DNA of 64,000 bases, taken from assembly GCA_047967505.1 (NCBI GenBank), contig CM106539.1. One strand, given 5' to 3'. Of this stretch, positions 20,561 through 32,526 are shown one piece after another. A program made the translations under genes and the position numbers. Position 1 is the stretch's first letter. Every line of letters starts with the position of its first letter. The DNA comes from Dipteris shenzhenensis (Eukaryota > Polypodiophyta > Polypodiopsida > Gleicheniales). Below the pieces are notes generated by a model. The model was not told the DNA's origin, searched no databases, and worked only from the letters and a program-made list of their open reading frames with translations.

Positions 20561-21987
20561 CCGGGTGATCTAGCTGAGCATGCGTGAATGCTTGAAGCTC
20601 AGTAGCTCTGTGGGAGGAAGGAGAAGCTCTGTGGAAAGCTTTGTGGGTGACTTTACTTGCATCCGAGTGTGCAGAGACCTTGGAGGAGCCTTTGGAAAAG
20701 TCACTTTGGCTTTGCGAAGTGGTTTTGAGAGCCTGTTAAGTGGTTTCAAAGAAAAAGTCGTTTTTTGAGCTTTTCACTATTCCGTTCGATGACAGAGACT
20801 CCATATTGACTTGTAGAGATAACTATTGCTTGTTTTTGGTGTCCACTTCACTTCAGGAGCTTGGAAACACCTTCATTCTTGAATCTAGGATCATTTCATT
20901 GGATTTCTGACTCACTGTGTCAGTTCCTGCGTTTTTTGCCCGGGTGTTGGAACTCAAGTTTGGAGCAACCATTTGCAGATCTGTCAGTTCTAGTGGACTC
21001 AGGAGGTTCTAAAACTTCTATGTTGCTCATCATTTGCACTCCGGTTGAGTTTACAAACAGCTCTGTTTCCAAAAACGTTTTTCAGTCTGTGTGTTGGACC
21101 CAGTGATTGAGACCACGGTTTCCAAAACCGTCTGTCCCATTGCGTTCCGGACACCCAAAAACCCCTACCTATCAGTTCTTGCATGATTCGGTGGAGTATT
21201 TTCAGAGTTATAGATCTCTGTGTATTCGATTTCGTCTCTCTGTTATGCATTTTTCATTCTAAGGTTTTAAAACCTTAGATTTATGCCACATGGCAGTGGA
21301 TAAGTGTTGACTCCCATTTCTCACTCATCGGTTGGGATTTTGGAGTTCTGGCAGAAGAGAGATATTTGCAGATTTTCTTACTGAATCCGATTATGCAATG
21401 GCGCCCATGTTTTGAGGCATCTCAGGTTCTATTTTCAGTAGCGCTCATTACGGTAGGACTATGATTTCGTGAGCATACCTTATGCAGATCACTCTGGTTG
21501 TAGTAGTTTGAGCAGTGTGCGCTCATTCGTGGTATGTATTGGGTTGCAGTGGATGATTTATAGGCCATTTGGATGCATTGTGGTCCTTGTTGGATGCGCT
21601 GATAGGCCCAAATTGCCTTGTGGGATGCTATTTTTTATGGACGCTTTGCACATGGATGCTATTTTATGTTGAGGGATAGCTTTGACACATTGTAGGTGAT
21701 GCACTGATAGTGCTATGCTCTCTTGGATGAGATATTATTGATGCATATGCCAGTGGACAATGTTTATTCTTGAGTCATTTGGCACTTATTGGCATTTTCT
21801 TTTGGGCCAGATTTGCTCATATGGATGCATAGTATATGCACATGAGTTAGATGCCTCTTTTGATGCTTTGAGCTTTGAATTTTGGTGATATTTCACTCTA
21901 ATGTGGCATACACATTTGGGTGCACCTGGTATTTGGTGTGATTCTCTCTTGAGGCACTAGCATTTGGGATTTTGCTTTATTTGCATC
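20561..21987 (+). other. Long non-coding leader of element A
   Basis: About 1.43 kb separate the primer-binding site from the gag ATG, and B and H have the same leader. It holds only short unrelated ORFs. Just upstream of gag the sequence gattctctcttg-aggcact corresponds to tctctcttgcaggcact in B and H, a good match to a 3' splice site. In A this site has lost the C of CAG. Confidence 0.75.
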
Positions 21988-22918
21988 ATGGCATCCTCTT
22001 CCATGTCTGAAAAGGAGTTCTTCAGCATTAAAAAGTTTGATGGGACAAACTTTTCTTTGTGGAAAGAACAAATAATGGATGTGCTTATTCAAAAGAAGTA
22101 GATTAAACCCTTGGCAGGGATTGAAGCTAAGCCTGCAAATATGTCTGAGGATGATTGGAATGAGTTGGATGCATTAGCAAAGTCTACTATTAGACTTCAT
22201 CTTGCAGAGTTAGTTTATTTCACAGTAGTAAATGAGCAGACTACGGAAGATTTGTGGAAGAAACTGTGTGCCACTTATGAGAAGGAAACTGCCTCTAATA
22301 AAGTCTACCTCATGAAGAGGTTGTTTGAGCTACAGATGAAGGAAGGGGTCTCCATTGCTTCTCACTTGAATGAATTTAATATTATTTTCAGCCAGATTCA
22401 GGCTTAGAAAATGAATTTTGATGCGGAGACTAAGGCAATATTTCTCTTATGTTCATTGCCATCCTCATGGGATACCTTCTGTACAGCTGTCAGTAACTCT
22501 GCACCTGGTGGAGTACTAAAATTTGATGATGTTGTGGGTAGCTTGTTGGCCGAGGAGATTAGACGAAAGTCTATGGATGGCAACAAGCAGGATTCAGCCT
22601 TAAATGTGCAAAGGGGCAGATCACAGTTCAAGGGGAAGTCCCAAGAAAGAGGGAAGTCTCGTAGCAAATCCAGGGCACGGAACATTGAGTGTTACCATTG
22701 TGGCAAGAAGGGCCATATGAAAAAGGATTGCTACAAGCTGAAAAGAGAGCAAAAGGATAAGGGGTGTAAATCAAAAGGAAGAGAGTCCAAGGGAGGACAA
22801 AGGAAAAGTGAAGATCGAGGAGATCAATGCAGTCACACATGATAGTGACAATGACATTCTCTTCATGTCTAGTTTATCTACAGAGTTGCTTACCATTTCA
22901 GATGATGCATATTCCTAG
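21988..22918 (+). pseudogene. gag: gag of element A
   Basis: The capsid-like protein would package element RNA. The start MASSSMSEKEFFSIKKFDG is shared with B and H. The TNT1-type block WNELDALAKSTIRLHLAE and a zinc knuckle (CYHCGKKGHMKKDC, about 22691-22732) are present. Stops: TAG 22099-22101 (CAG in H), TAG 22405-22407 (CAG in B) and TAG 22916-22918 just before protease (also TAG in B and H). A 17-bp deletion near 22763, relative to B, shifts the frame after the knuckle. Non-functional. Confidence 0.9.
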
Positions 22919-24470
22919 GATTGGATTTTGGATACTGGTGCTTCATTCCATGTTACTCCCCATAGGGAATGGTTCTCCACTTATGACAGTGGAAAGACAG
23001 GTTGTGTGCATCTTGTAAAATGACTATGCATGTGACATAGTGGGAGTAGGTGACATAAAGTTTTCTTTTGCAAATGGGTCTACATTTGTTTTGAAACATG
23101 TGAGACATGTGCCTAAGCTGACCAAGAGTCTTATTTTAGTGGGTCAGTTAGATGATGCTGGTTTTCACACCACTTTTGGCTTTCAGAGTTGGAAAATTCA
23201 GAAGGGCTCTATGCTTTTGGCCAGGGGTGCCAAGTGTGGGACTTTGTATCCCTTACATGTATCAGGGGTATTTGATCATGTTGTTGCAATAACCGAGCAG
23301 CCAAGCACTTCTATGTGGCATTACAGGTTAGGGCATATGAGCCAGAATGGAATGAAACTCTTATGCCATTTGGGTTATGTACCGCATTTGAGTTTCTCTG
23401 ATTTTGAATTTTGTGAGCATTGTCTCTATGGGAAGTAGACTAAATCAGCCCATAAAAGAAGGGGAAAGAAAGAGTTTGAAATGCTTCATTTGGTGCATTC
23501 AGATGTATGCGGTCCCATGCCTACATGGTCATTAGGCGGGGTTGAATACTATGTGACATTCATTGATGATGCAACTAGGAAAGTGTGGGCTTATGCTATA
23601 GCTCGGAAGAGTGATGTGTTCCAGGTATTTCAGAAATGGCTGGCCTTGGTTGAGAATCAGTCAAGTAGAATGCTTAAATGCCTACGGACCGACAATGGTG
23701 GAGAGTATCTCTCTCATGACTTTCAGCATTTCTGTGATACACGTGGGATTAAGAGGGAGCTCACATCCCCTCATACTCCAGAGCAAAATCCAGTTGTAGA
23801 AAAGATGAACCGTACCATTCAAGAAAGGTTGCAATGCATGCTTTCCAATGCAAGTCTTTCTGGTGGTTTTTGGGCTGAGGCAATGAAGACTGCAGTGCAT
23901 GTGATCAATAAATCACCTAGTAAGAGTTTGGATGGTGGTATTCCTGAAGAGGCATGGAGTGGCAAGAAGCCTTCTTACTCTCATTTGCGTATATTTGGGT
24001 GTGAGGCATATGCACATGTGCCAAAAGAGCTTCGAAAGAAGCTAGATCCTAAGTTTAGGAAATGCATCTTTCTGGGTTATGGTGAAAGTGGAGAGATGGG
24101 CTATCGTCTCTGGGATCCAGAAGCAAAGAAGATCATACGCAGCCATGATGTGGCCTTCAATGAGAAGAAGATGCATAAGACACCCATGAGGGATGTGGAA
24201 ATGAGGAGAATCACTTTCCAGGATGTGAATCCACCTGCATATGTTGATAGACAGCAAGCTGTCCATGCACCAAATGTGCAAGAAATGGTACCACCAAGTA
24301 CTCCCATAGGTATACAATCAAGGGTAGATGATGGATCATCTATTGGTGGAAATGATGAGCCAAATGTGGCTGATATGCAAGTGGGACAGCAAGCTGAAAT
24401 GCCATTGAGAAGATCATCTAGAGTGTCTATACCACCTGATAGGTTTGTTCCAGGGGTAGACTATGTGATG
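22919..24470 (+). pseudogene. pol: Protease and integrase region of element A
   Basis: Protease motif WILDTGASFHVT is intact. One extra base near 23016 shifts the frame. The GAG-pre-integrase zinc site (HYRLGHMSQNG ... CEHC) is followed by TAG 23436-23438 (CAG in B). An uninterrupted integrase frame from 23481 has the catalytic triad: first D in LVHSDVCGPM, second D in RTDNGGEYLSHDF, and E in NPVVEKMNRTIQ. The frame continues through the integrase C-terminus (IFLGYGESGEMGYRLWD) to the linker RRSSRVSIPPDRF. Confidence 0.9.
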
Positions 24471-25885
24471 CTTACTGATTGCGGGGAGCCTTCTTGCTAC
24501 AGAGAGGCTATGATGCACGAGGATCAATGCAAGTGGGAGTATGCTATATCAGAGATGAGTTCACTGACTTGGTTTCTTTGCCACATGGAAAGAAAGCATT
24601 GCCATGTAAATGGGTCTACAAAATGAAGGTCATAGGTGATGATGTGCCTAGGTACAAGGCCCGTTTGGTTGCTAAAGGGTTCAAGCAAGAGAAGGGTGTG
24701 GACTTTGATGAGATATTCTCTCCAGTTTTGAAGATGACCACACTTAGATGCATGCTTGGACTACTGGCAGTAGAGGATATGGAGCTTATGCAAATGGATG
24801 TCAAGACAGCTTTCTTGCATGGGGATTTGCATGAGGAAATTTACATGGTGCAGCCGGAAGGCTTTGAAGAAAAGGGCAAAGAGCATTTAGTTTGCAAGCT
24901 AAAGAAGAGTCTCTATGGTCTTAAGCAAGCACCTAGAGAATGGTATCAGAAGTTTGATGATTTCATTCGGTCCCAGGATTTTAGGAGGAGTGAAATTGAT
25001 CACTGCCTCTACACTAAAAGGGCTAAAGATAATAGCTTGATAATCTTGGCACTATATGTGGATGATATGCTATTGGCTAGCAAGAATACTTATGAGCTAG
25101 ATGCATTAAAGGCCAAGTTGCATGAGGCATTTGATATGAAGGATTTGGGATTTGCAGGTCATATTCTTGGTATGTGCATCACGCATGATCGGAGTAGGAA
25201 ACTCCTTTGGCTTTCACAAAAAGAGTATGTTACAAAAGTATTGTAGCGTTTCAATATGGAGGGGGGGAAGGCAGTGAGTACTCCATTGCCTCCATATGTG
25301 AAATTGAGTCATACAGATAGTCCCAAATCAGATGAGGAAAGGGCCATGATGGCCAAGGTTCCTTATGCATCAGCAGTTGGGAGTCTTATGTATGCTATGA
25401 TAGCTACTAGTCCAGACATTGCATTTGCAGTGGGAGGTTTTAGCCGGTATATGGCTAATCCAGGAAAGAGGCATTGGGAGGCAGTGAAGTGCATCATGGG
25501 GTACATGAAGGGTACCAAGGAGATGTGCATTTGCTTTGGTAAAGGAGAATGCATGTACTTGGGTACACAGATTCAGACTATGCAGGGCATTTGGATAGTA
25601 GGAGATCCACTTCTGGTTATGTGTTCACCTTTGTAGGTGGTGCAGTGTCATGGATGTCTCGCGCACAGAAGTGCATTGCTTTGTCTACTAAGAGGCTGAG
25701 TATGTTGCAGCCACAGAGGGTTGCAAGGAGGCTATATGGCTTGATCGGCTAGTGGGAGATTTGGGGATTCATACAGGTGTACCGACATTGCATAGTGATT
25801 CCATGAGTGCTATTCAGCTAGCACGGAATCCGGTCTTTCATGCAAAGACCAAACACATTGAGGTTAGGTACCATTTCATCAGGGG
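24471..25885 (+). pseudogene. pol: Reverse transcriptase and partial RNase H of element A
   Basis: RT is open from about 24555 to TAG 25244-25246 (CAG in B). It has KWVYKMKVIGDD, YKARLVAKGFKQ, MQMDVKTAFLHGDLHEEIYM, LYGLKQAPREWYQKF and the active-site ALYVDDMLLAS. A ~20-bp deletion near 24565 removed the KNKTWDL part and shifted the frame. RNase H starts MEGGKAVSTPLPP, contains YTDSDYAG (in another frame) and MSRAQKCIALST, and is lost after KTKHIEVRYHFIRG. The catalytic residues of RT remain, but the protein cannot be made in one frame. Confidence 0.9.
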
Positions 25886-25889
25886 TGTC

Positions 25890-26690
25890 ATGAAGAGTTA
25901 AAGACATTATTGTGTCCTGGGCAACTAGAGAAAAAAATGACACTGTTGGCTCTTGGGAAACCAAAGAAAAAAACAATGTCAAGAGAGAAAAGACAACTAC
26001 TAGTAGAGGAGTACATAGAGGACATCATTCAAATGCTACCTGTCTGGGAAAATGTTGTCCTTGATGTAAATCTTATGACACTTGCAAAGGAGAATGATCA
26101 TAGAGCACTCATATTGGACTTGAATGGTGTCTTGATCTATGTTTTAAGGGCAAGGGACTTACTTCTTAGGCACACAGCTTGGATGATAGTGGTGCCATTC
26201 AACTAGTCCATAAAGAAGCAACACGTTTTTTAATATGGTGCATGGAGCATTTTAGTGTTTTCATCTGGAGGTGTGCACAACTACACAAAGTTAGGCAGCT
26301 AGTGCGGGCAGTATTTCCAGACCAAGCTAGCCAATTAGAAGGGCATCTTTTTAGCCAAGAAGATTATCAATTGTAGGAGGGTGCAATGACCATACTTGGG
26401 ACAAACAAGCCCATTTTGTATAAGTATTTGGAGGATTTTTGGGCCAAGTTGCCAGTGTTTAACAAGGATAATACCTTGATAATTGATGACTCATCATACA
26501 AATGTTTTAAAAATCTACGCCAATGCTCTATCATAATTCCAAAGCTTGAAGACCTGGCAGACTCACAACTCACTAGATGCTGGACTAGCATGATTGCAAA
26601 TAGGCTGTGGCAATGGCTACTTGCAAAATGTTGTCCCAATTTTTCATTTGGTAAACCGAATAGACACAAAGTTGGATGATGAGAGCTTGA
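25890..26690 (+). pseudogene. FCP1/NIF (HAD-superfamily) phosphatase-like pseudogene
   Basis: Frames read REKRQLLVEEYIEDIIQMLP, then HRALILDLNGVLIYVLRARD, then after a shift near 26200 HKEATRFLIWCMEHFSVFIW. After TAG 26374-26376 come LGTNKPILYKYLEDFWAKLP, NTLIIDDSSYKCFKNLRQCS and WQWLLAKCCP. The order LxLDLNGxL, R-x-x-x-xFL-x-x-C-x-x-x-F-x-V-x-I-W, KPLxxKxLxxxW and L-I-D-D-S-x-Y-K is that of plant NLI-interacting-factor/FCP1-like domain proteins. The second aspartate of the DxDG motif is Asn, which I recall is common in this plant subgroup, so the ancestor may not have been an active phosphatase. One frameshift and one stop break it. There are no clear introns. It begins within tens of bases of A's broken end. 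Confidence 0.7.
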
Positions 26691-27479
26691 GTGTGTTTCA
26701 CACTATAAAGAAGATGTAGACTTTGTAAATGTACAACACTTGATAAAATGTACTATTCTCAATTGGTGTAATTATATGTTATTATTGATTGGTGTAATTA
26801 TATAGGTTTATAAATGTATAATTTTTCAATCTAGTTAACTTTTTTAGTATACGTTATTCTCAGTCTTTATTCAATATATTCTATGTTTGGGGCACCAACT
26901 CAATATGTTATATGATAGTACCCTCATCCAAAATTCAGGGTATGGGGGGACAAGGTCCATATATAATATGCATGGATTTCCCTTAAAATTTTCAAATATG
27001 CAAGGGAAAAATATGAAAATTTAATGTCCCCTCCCCCACAAATATAAGGTATGTACCTTGAAAAATATGCAAGATTTTAAGATTTATACATATTTTTCAT
27101 AATATGTGAGGCACAAGGGGGGGGAGTTCTTTTGGATGAGGGTGGGGGGGGTAAAACAAAAAATACACTAAAATATGGAAACCAATCTCCTTTCAAATTA
27201 ATGAGACTTTTTCATGTGTTATCCAAATTTCAAGATGTAAAGACATATTTGAAGCTCTTTTAGTGTAGAACACAACCATGTTAATTTTAATAATTTCTAC
27301 TCATGGCATATTGTTAAATTCATCTCATACTCAAGATTTTGATAGGTTTTCTTATTAAATGGAGTTGGCGCCCCAGGATTCTATGATTTACATGTACAGG
27401 GATTATTGTTTTTGTTTCATCACATAATATTGAATTTGAGGAAATATTTGGAAAATTGCAAGAGGCAACACTCAAAATC
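26691..27479. other. No gene seen; AT-rich stretch with G runs
   Basis: AT-rich DNA with short gtgtaattatat repeats just after the phosphatase-like pseudogene (possibly its old 3' flank), poly-G/C runs at 26940-27150, and no protein-like frame. Confidence 0.6.
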
Positions 27480-27675
27480 TATGGGCTACATATATTAATG
27501 GATAGCATCTATTTTTTGCTATTTAGTATATATTCTCTGGCAGTTAGTATATGTACTATGTTAGGCAAAATATGTTCTATTCTTGTTAGCATGTGTTCTA
27601 AGTTAGGTAGCATATGTTCTCTGCTAGTTAGCATTTATTCTCTACCATGTAGAATATATTATCTACCTATCAACA
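27480..27675 (-). repeat. CATATGCTAAC-type minisatellite, locus 2 (reverse orientation)
   Basis: Degenerate units such as gttagcatatgttctctgct are the reverse complement of the 19.1-kb and 57-kb units. The array directly abuts the dispersed repeat starting gatgcgtcaattttacg. Confidence 0.7.
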
Positions 27676-28570
27676 GATGCGTCAATTTTACGAGCAAAAA
27701 CCTATGAGTAGATTTATCCGAGCATGTTTTTCAAGATATTTAAAAAATTATATTTCTTTAGGAAACATGGTTTTTACACTTTTATTTTTACTAGAACTAG
27801 ATCCCTTTATCATAAAAACATACAGAATTGTCACTCATTCAATTTTACATAACACAAATTTTGTTCTTCATAGACATCCTTTGTACCCCTATCATTATCT
27901 TCAAAAAGTGTTGAAAAATAATTCCTTTAAGAAACATCCCTTATAATCACTCTCGATGTAATGACATTAAACATATATAATTACTTATTAAACACATTTA
28001 TATTTCTAGTATTTTAATAGCATAGATAACAAGATATTTATGCATATGTTTCCAACGAAGTTTAAATTACTATAAATAAGTATTAACTTGGGTTTATATA
28101 TCGATCTCATAGAATATATTTAATATTTAATACTATATATGCAAGATTTTTCAAAATATAACCCCATTGATGTCCTCAAATGGGGTTTTTCGATCAATTT
28201 GAGTGGCTGAATGACTATATTTGAACATTGGATGTGAAAGTTATGCCACTTTTAAAAGTGTTGTCCATGGTAGTTTCGCCAGCAAGACTTACTTCAAAGG
28301 GGTTTCACTAGCAAAACTACCTTGATGGCTTACTTCAATGAGGTTTCTTTGGATAATTCCTTTCATAGGCTAGGTTGAGAGAGGATTTTAAATGTCACCC
28401 CCTATTAAGTAAAAGTTGTAAGAAGGATCATAAGATAATTTTCATAGAGAAGTCTACTCTACATGTGGGTTTCTTAAAAAGCCATCCCATTATGTTACTC
28501 ACCATTCCCAAAGATTCATGTAAAGATTTGTGTATAAAATAGACATTGCTATAATACTTTGCATATTTCC
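27676..28570 (+). repeat. Dispersed ~0.9-kb repeat, copy 2
   Basis: Same element as 16817-17717. The start gatgcgtcaattttacgag is conserved and similarity ends at actttgcatatttcc. It lacks part of the central palindromic region. Confidence 0.8.
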
Positions 28571-28845
28571 TCGGGGGGGTCACTCATCATATGTAACCCT
28601 ATCACGTGAGTTCAAAAGATGGGTTTTTATTAATTCAATTACTTACAGATTTATATATACATAAGGAAGTAATTTAATACCCAAAGGTTAATATACAGAA
28701 GGGTGTTTTATATTGAAAATTGCCTGGAAGCTTGCAACATGTGACATGGATATTTGCGTAGAGTGGCTTATGTCATGGGACATTTTGAACTACTATTACT
28801 AGCATTTTCCTTTTGAAATGAGTAAGCGCTCCTCTTGCATTTTCT

Positions 28846-29092
28846 TGAGTTCTAGAGAATTCTAAAAACCTTTTCTCTTTATTGCTCTTTTTGGCCTTTG
28901 CATTAGGATGAGGTTAGGATACTATGCTTTCTTGAATTCTAGAGAATTCTAAAAACCTTTTCTCTCTTTATTGCTCTTTTTGGCCTTTGCATTAGGATGA
29001 GATTATGATGCTATGATTTTCTCTCTTTATTGCTCTTTTTTGGCCTTTTCATTAGGATGCTATGAGGATGCTATGCTTTCTTGCATACATTG
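28846..29092 (+). repeat. 87-bp tandem repeat, about 2.8 units
   Basis: Units begin tctagagaattctaaaaac at 28851 and 28938; a third, lacking its start, begins near 29018. Each contains tctttattgctctttttggc, then catt-aggatg and atgctatg. No gene is seen between 29100 and 29940. Confidence 0.85.
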
Positions 29093-29942
29093 ATCTCTAA
29101 TCTTGATGAACACCATTAATTTTGAATTTATTTTTTGAAAATTTTTTATCCCGTCACTCTTTTTTTTTTTCTTTCTATCCACAGAGGGATTACATTGAAT
29201 CAATGGTGGAGGACTATTTTTGAAGTTGATGCCTCATATACTTGATTTTCTTTAGTTTTACTTAGTCTATTTAGCACTACCGTTGTAAAGATCCTACAAG
29301 CTCTGAAACAATTGATCTATTATTTAAAAAAGAATAGATAGTGGAGAGCCACTTCTATAATTAAATCCATCGGATAAAATCTGTGGGAGTAAAGAAGTAA
29401 GGTATTTATTTTTAGATACCCCTATTCAAAAGGATTCTCCCACTTGGGAAAATATAGTATCCATATAGCAACAAGGGATCAAAGCAAAAGGAAAATTTTT
29501 CATTGAGTGAGAATCCCATTATGCTTGAGGGTTTCTCACGCACTTGTGCCTAGAGTTGTAGATTAGCAAGTACATGAGCATCACTACCAGTGATAGTTTG
29601 AACTAGAATATGGTAAACATGATCAATTCAAAGTAAATGAAAGAATAAAACTATTTCTAGGTTAGGAGAACATAAGCCCTTGTGTCTGGTACATTGAGAG
29701 CTAAAGAAGGCTCTTATATATGGTATCTTCAAAGATTAAAGAAGAATTTCTGGCTTCTTAGACCATATCTTTTCTCAAGGTATTATATATGCTAGACAAT
29801 GCCTAGAAATGGCATCTTGTTGTTTGTGGCATATGCTACACAATGCCCAAAAATGCCTTTGCTGCATCTAGTGGTGGATTAGTTATTAGAAGGACAATGC
29901 TAAAATCTCCCCAAGTTGTCATGGATGTGGTTGTACATAGGT

Positions 29943-30033
29943 GTTAGTTATGGTGTGCTCTCTAGCTATGCCCTCTCTCCTCATCTCCACTCTTCTTTTC
30001 TCCCCTCTTCATATTTTGTCATGGTATCAGAGC
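29943..30033 (+). repeat. Partial LTR end plus primer-binding site, related to element E
   Basis: gtgctctctagctatgccc ... cttcatattttgtca closely matches the end of the 3' LTR at 56588-56666. It is followed directly by tggtatcagagc (30022-30033). Upstream similarity to the 231-bp LTR fades, so the 5' LTR is truncated, diverged or from a sister family. Confidence 0.7.
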
Positions 30034-32526
30034 ATGGTTCTGGTTCTGGTTCAGCCTTCTGCTGATGCGCCATCCTTCTTGTGAGAGTGAGAGTAATCGA
30101 TCGAGAGATTGAGTGATTGCAAGCTTACTCCATTCACTTCCGTTGAGTGAAAGATTTTTGTTACTTCTAAGAGAGATTTTCGTCCATGAGAGATTGAGAG
30201 ATTTCCATTGAAAGAGAGAGTTCTTTGAGTGTTAGTTCATTGAGAGATTCACTGTTTGTAAGAGGGAGACCTAGGAGTCCAATTGATTGAGTGAGAGAGA
30301 TTTGATTTGAGAGAGTCTATCACAATCCATTTGAGAGGAACTTCCATCCTTCTATTTTGAGAGAGTCTCTTACAATCCATTTGAGAGGAACTTCCATCCT
30401 TCTATTTTGAGAGATTGAGACAGGTTTCCTTACTCATTGAAATGCAGAGAGATAGAGTGACTAATTCTAGTTCTATAGTAGAGAGGCTTGCTTCCTTGCC
30501 TCCTACTCAGCCTCAACGAGGCACATGCTTCTTCAATCGCAACCAAAGGTAGCTAAGGCAAACTCAACCTACAATGGCCTCTCAGCCCAATAAATGAATC
30601 AGCTCGTGACTCCATATGGTGCTTCAACATCCAAGATTTGTCCATATGTTGATGCAACGTCCATAGAGCCTTCGACTCAAGCAGTAGTGTCAAGCTCCAA
30701 TACGCCTTGACTCTGCAACTATAACTACAGTGACTCGGTCACCTCCTATCTGCCAGTGAGCTCCTGCGCCATCTACAACTCTATAAAATCCAACTCCTCC
30801 ATGGAAGCAACACTACTGCAAAGGTGATCTCTTGGCTAATGTCCAATGGCTTGACACAATGACCTAATTGTGACTCTGGGTGCCTTCCTATAGTCGCTTC
30901 TTTAAACAACAACCAACGTACATAAGCTCACACTTAGCAACACCCGGCTCTTGGCTCTAGCCATCTATAGCAGGCAGCCTCACAAGGGCTCCATGGTCGT
31001 GCCAATGAAAAAAAGAGACGGCTCTCCAAGGTGGCTCTAACTTCTTGAGTAGTGCATCATCCCAACACTGCAATCGCCTCCTACAACGACTTGACCGAAA
31101 AGGCTCGGCCTGCTTTAACAAACTTTTTTGCAACAGTAGACATCATTCACACAAGATTTCATGGGCCTCTCCACCATACCAGACTGCCACATAGCCTCTC
31201 ATAGTTCTTGTGCCTCAATGCACTCCCTGGTTCTCCATGAAGTTCCATTGACATAATCTCAGATTCTATCAGTATCTCACAAGATTCTGTCATCTTATCC
31301 ACAAGGGTTATCATGCACGAAGGTGTGGTGTGAGGGTTGACATGTGTCAACCCTTGTCTACCATGTGACAGATAAATCTACCATGATTAGTAGCTCGGTG
31401 GATGCCACATCAGCATCCCTATCCTGGTGCCACATCAGCACCTTATCCTACTGACATTCATCATCAGTGACACCTGGACCCTATCTGCCACATTACCCAA
31501 GCCATGTCATCAATTGACATCACTAAAATGTCAACACATCCACGTCAATAGAGCCACATTAGCTTTGACTCGTCAACTACCACCTCATCAGTGCACAATC
31601 AACTGCCACCTCATCATCTCCCATGTGGCACTGACCCTTTGCAGGCACATTGTGCACTGCATGTGAATCCTCTCACCACCTCATCACACAGTGCCTCAGA
31701 GGAACACCTCTTGGTAGGCACACCCCTACACGTGAACACAATGGCTACATCACTACCACATCATCATTTTGCACCGTTTTTGGCCCTCCACCTTGATCAA
31801 GTTGTATCTCTTGATCGAGGAAGAATTTGAGGGCACTTCAAAAAGAAAAAACGCTTGAATTTTTTGTGCTTTATGCACGCATCACATTACATGCATATTT
31901 TGGCACAAGTATCACACATTTTCAAGCCTCGATGACAAATCCAATTCTTGCATGCACATCAGCCTCTACATTGATGCTTCTGACCCAGCACCTAAAACGA
32001 ACAAAGAAAAGGAATTATTTGTTGCTTTTTCATTGCTTGATGGTTGGTCTAGATCTAGTTTAGAGTACATTATATTATTCATAGTGGAGAGAACTCCAAA
32101 GAAGCCAATCAAAGCCATGCCGAAAAATTCCTAAATAGTTCCTACTCGGAGTCAGTCCCTTTTCTCACATGTGGTTTCACATCATCACATTACCTAAAAC
32201 CTGACATTCCACAGTTCAGTGAGTAGACTTCAGAGTGTTTAGAGACATTGACTGATTGTTCAATGGGTAGATTGCACATGATTTGATTTCACACACACAT
32301 GCCATCATTGTAAAGCCTCTTGGCTATTTTTTGGCATTGTGCACATTATTTCAAGCCTTGTAAAGCCTCTTGCTGTTCTCGACATCATTTGCTACAAGCC
32401 TTGTAACATATTGGATTATATATTGCAGTTCTATCTTCATCGACAGTTTATATTTCACTTGATAGAGTCAGTGTTTTGCAGTTTAGAGAGTGATTTCACA
32501 GACACTTTGAGTACATTTCTTGCACC
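30034..32526 (+). other. Leader-like and unassigned sequence upstream of element G gag
   Basis: 30034-30440 is rich in gagaga/gattgag motifs, like a Copia leader. From ATG 30442 a short frame (VERLASLPPTQPQRGTCFFN) ends after 37 codons. 30600-31100 contains further broken frames. 31400-31760 is dense in ccacatcag/cacctcatca motifs. 32280-32526 should be G's leader. I could not find G's 5' LTR here. No intact gene is present. Confidence 0.4.
31400..31770 (+). repeat. Degenerate CCACATCAGC / CACCTCATCA repeat zone
   Basis: Motifs such as tgccacatcagca, gccacctcatca and accacctcatcac occur many times at irregular ~20-60 bp spacing. It has no open protein meaning. Confidence 0.5.

Larger units (their letters stand above)
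20374..25885 (+). mobile_element. Copia element A (TNT1/Tork-like), 3' truncated
   Basis: Has a 5' LTR, primer-binding site, long leader, gag and pol in the Copia order protease-integrase-RT-RNase H. It ends abruptly inside RNase H near 25885 (after accatttcatcagggg), with no polypurine tract or 3' LTR. B and H show what is missing, about 370 bp including the LTR. It inserted into the 3' LTR of the TRIM-like element. The pol order and TNT1-type gag features assign the superfamily; the lineage name is an inference. Confidence 0.95.

Noticed and set aside
22404-24317. Minus-strand open frames of 60-95 codons across gag and pol of A (and equivalents in B and H)
   Set aside because: They are antisense shadows, conserved only because the sense strand is.
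25885-26400. A 3' LTR for element A
   Set aside because: No TGTGGGGGTTAAAGG copy or aagtgggaggt tract occurs before 42.6 kb. A is truncated.
30034-32526. A 5' LTR for element G
   Set aside because: I found nothing matching TGTTAGATATCAATGC or the TATA region of the 36.7-37.4 kb LTR here.
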